The notes beneath the pieces were generated by a model. The model made no database searches, had not been told where the DNA came from, and worked only from the letters and a program-made list of their open reading frames with translations. From assembly GCA_020635135.1 (NCBI GenBank), contig JACKAJ010000017.1, forward strand, positions 1 to 64,000: DNA of 64,000 nt, in the 5' to 3' direction. This DNA comes from Halobacteriovoraceae bacterium. Lineage in GTDB: Bacteria > Bdellovibrionota > Bacteriovoracia > Bacteriovoracales > Bacteriovoracaceae. The translations under genes were made by a program, and so were the position numbers. Below are positions 62,935-64,000 of this stretch, piece by piece (within the stretch, counting starts at the first letter, position 1; every line of letters starts with the position of its first letter).

Positions 62935-64000
62935 CTATATTATTTTATTCACAAACTCCGATTCCCATAGTCCGAGAATCGTTCTGTTTCCTAGAAATAA
63001 AAGAACACTTTCTTCAGCAGACTTGTCTTCTATTATAGCCAATATCTGTTCAAGATTCTCGACTAAAGAAGATTTTACCCCTGATTTGTTAATGTCATCA
63101 GAAAGTTGCTGATAATTGAGGTTTTCAAAATCTAAAGCGTTGGTAGGTATTTTGGGATCAGCGACGACAACATAGTCTGCGCCATTAACAGATTCAACAA
63201 ACGATTGTTGGAATGCTGTACTCCGAGCCGTTGATGTTACCGGTTCTATAAAAACGTTTATTTTTCTTCCTGGATAGGCTTTTTTGATCGAATCAATCGT
63301 TAAAGTCACTGAAGTGGGATGATGGGCAAAATCATCAATCACAATCGAGTTCTTGTATTTTCCACGATACTCTTGTCTTCTCTTAACATTTTTAATGTTT
63401 TGGCAGGCTTTTTTGATTTTTTCAAGCGAATGCCCATTACTCAGGCAAAACAGAATACCTGCTGATAAATTCAGGATATTTTGATCACCAATGACATTGG
63501 TTTCTATAATTTCAATTTTATCATTCCAACGGATTTCAAAACAGCATTTCCCATCACTGTATTTTAAGTTTTTAGGTCCAAAATCTGACTCAAAACCATA
63601 ACTTTGAATATTATTCTTATGTGTCGATTGAGATTGTCTAAACTTTTTGGCAACATTTTGCACAGAAGGATAATCATAATTGCCAATAAATTGTTCTAAA
63701 GAATCGAGTGTATCTTCAAATTGTTTTTCAATTTCTTCAACATTTCTATAAATGTCGGCGTGATCGAACTCCAGAGAAGTTAAAACGAGTCGTTTAATTT
63801 TATATTGCCGCAACTTTGCAAACTTTTGAAAATAAGAACTATCATATTCATCAGATTCAATGACGAAATATTTCCCTTTTCCTAGTGCCGACGGCTGGCG
63901 ATCTGGAAGTACACCCCCGACAAAGTGGCCGGGCTCTTCACCTAGCTCAGAGAGAAGTTGAGTGAGGTAATAGGTTGTGGTTGTTTTTCCATGAGTCCCT
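62935..64000 (-). CDS. mpl: UDP-N-acetylmuramate:tripeptide ligase Mpl, 3' part (cut by window edge)
   Basis: The frame runs to the window edge without a start codon, giving about 355 C-terminal residues. At the edge the ATP-binding loop GTHGKTTTTYYLTQLL is visible, followed by YFVIESDEYDSSYFQKF, EFDHADIY, and the C-terminal ligase domain with VIDDFAHHPTSV and FIEPVTSTARSTAF. These fit the Mpl branch of Mur ligases, which reattaches recycled tripeptide to UDP-MurNAc; MurC is the alternative, but HHP with DDFA favours Mpl. A shorter ATG-start frame at 63813 would lack the ATP site and is an artefact of choosing an internal start. Confidence 0.85.
   Translation of the reverse strand, partial: GTHGKTTTTYYLTQLLSELGEEPGHFVGGVLPDRQPSALGKGKYFVIESDEYDSSYFQKFAKLRQYKIKRLVLTSLEFDHADIYRNVEEIEKQFEDTLDSLEQFIGNYDYPSVQNVAKKFRQSQSTHKNNIQSYGFESDFGPKNLKYSDGKCCFEIRWNDKIEIIETNVIGDQNILNLSAGILFCLSNGHSLEKIKKACQNIKNVKRRQEYRGKYKNSIVIDDFAHHPTSVTLTIDSIKKAYPGRKINVFIEPVTSTARSTAFQQSFVESVNGADYVVVADPKIPTNALDFENLNYQQLSDDINKSGVKSSLVENLEQILAIIEDKSAEESVLLFLGNRTILGLWESEFVNKII

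Noticed and set aside
1..64000. CRISPR arrays, insertion sequences, rRNA genes
   Set aside because: No regularly spaced repeat-spacer pattern, transposase or integrase frame, or rRNA sequence was seen. The one regular array (41602-41865) is an in-frame coding repeat without spacers.

Overview
The window looks like chromosome from an AT-rich, flagellated Gram-negative bacterium. The order of the flagellar genes (flgB-flgC-fliE-F-G-H-I-J-motE-fliK-flgD-TIGR02530-flgE), the many lipoproteins and secreted proteins, the PilZ and two-component genes and the spore-photoproduct-lyase-like gene suggest the predatory Bdellovibrionota, most likely the Bacteriovorax/Halobacteriovorax/Peredibacter side. 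That placement is inference from gene content; no marker gene was compared against a database. Genes are densely packed and no stretch over 300 bases is without a gene. The longest gaps (about 190-285 bases) are described as features.

Region by region. 1-3.3 kb: ferredoxin plus a two-subunit 2-oxoacid:ferredoxin oxidoreductase (korAB). 3.4-9.9 kb: a large repeat/VWA surface lipoprotein, small secreted proteins, a CheY-like regulator and a lipid A phosphoethanolamine transferase. 9.9-17.5 kb: tRNA-Ala(GGC), a glycosyltransferase whose stop codon lies inside the tRNA, an aldo/keto reductase, a nucleoside-phosphorylase-like gene paired with a radical SAM SPL-like gene, an MFS exporter, transketolase and rpmB. 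17.5-23.6 kb: lipoproteins and an accessory patch (GNAT, ORF6N, a small secreted protein) punctuated by three related intergenic repeats. 23.7-34.3 kb: recJ, a PilZ protein, a sensor kinase/response regulator/secreted protein-glutaminase operon, and a large secreted metallopeptidase-like beta-barrel protein. 34.4-38.3 kb: pal with two small lipoproteins, then tsaD, rsmA and smpB. 38.3-42.9 kb: an ion antiporter, a peptide-binding lipoprotein and a coiled-coil protein with a 33-bp tandem array. 42.9-59.7 kb, all minus strand: a flagellar basal-body/hook operon headed by a degenerate AAA+ regulator, with a TPR protein and a complete sigma-54 activator upstream. 59.7-64 kb: metK, a lipoprotein and the 3' part of mpl (peptidoglycan recycling), cut by the window edge.

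The most unusual signals are: (1) a structured dispersed element, found directly after stop codons at 3.2-3.5 kb and 29.8 kb, whose central hairpin shows compensatory base changes; (2) three related repeats bounding accessory genes at 20.4-22.4 kb; (3) an SPL-like radical SAM enzyme lacking the catalytic cysteine, encoded next to a nucleoside-phosphorylase-like protein; (4) a sigma-54-activator-like protein heading the flagellar operon that has lost GAFTGA, Walker B and arginine-finger residues; (5) a secreted protein-glutaminase in a two-component operon.
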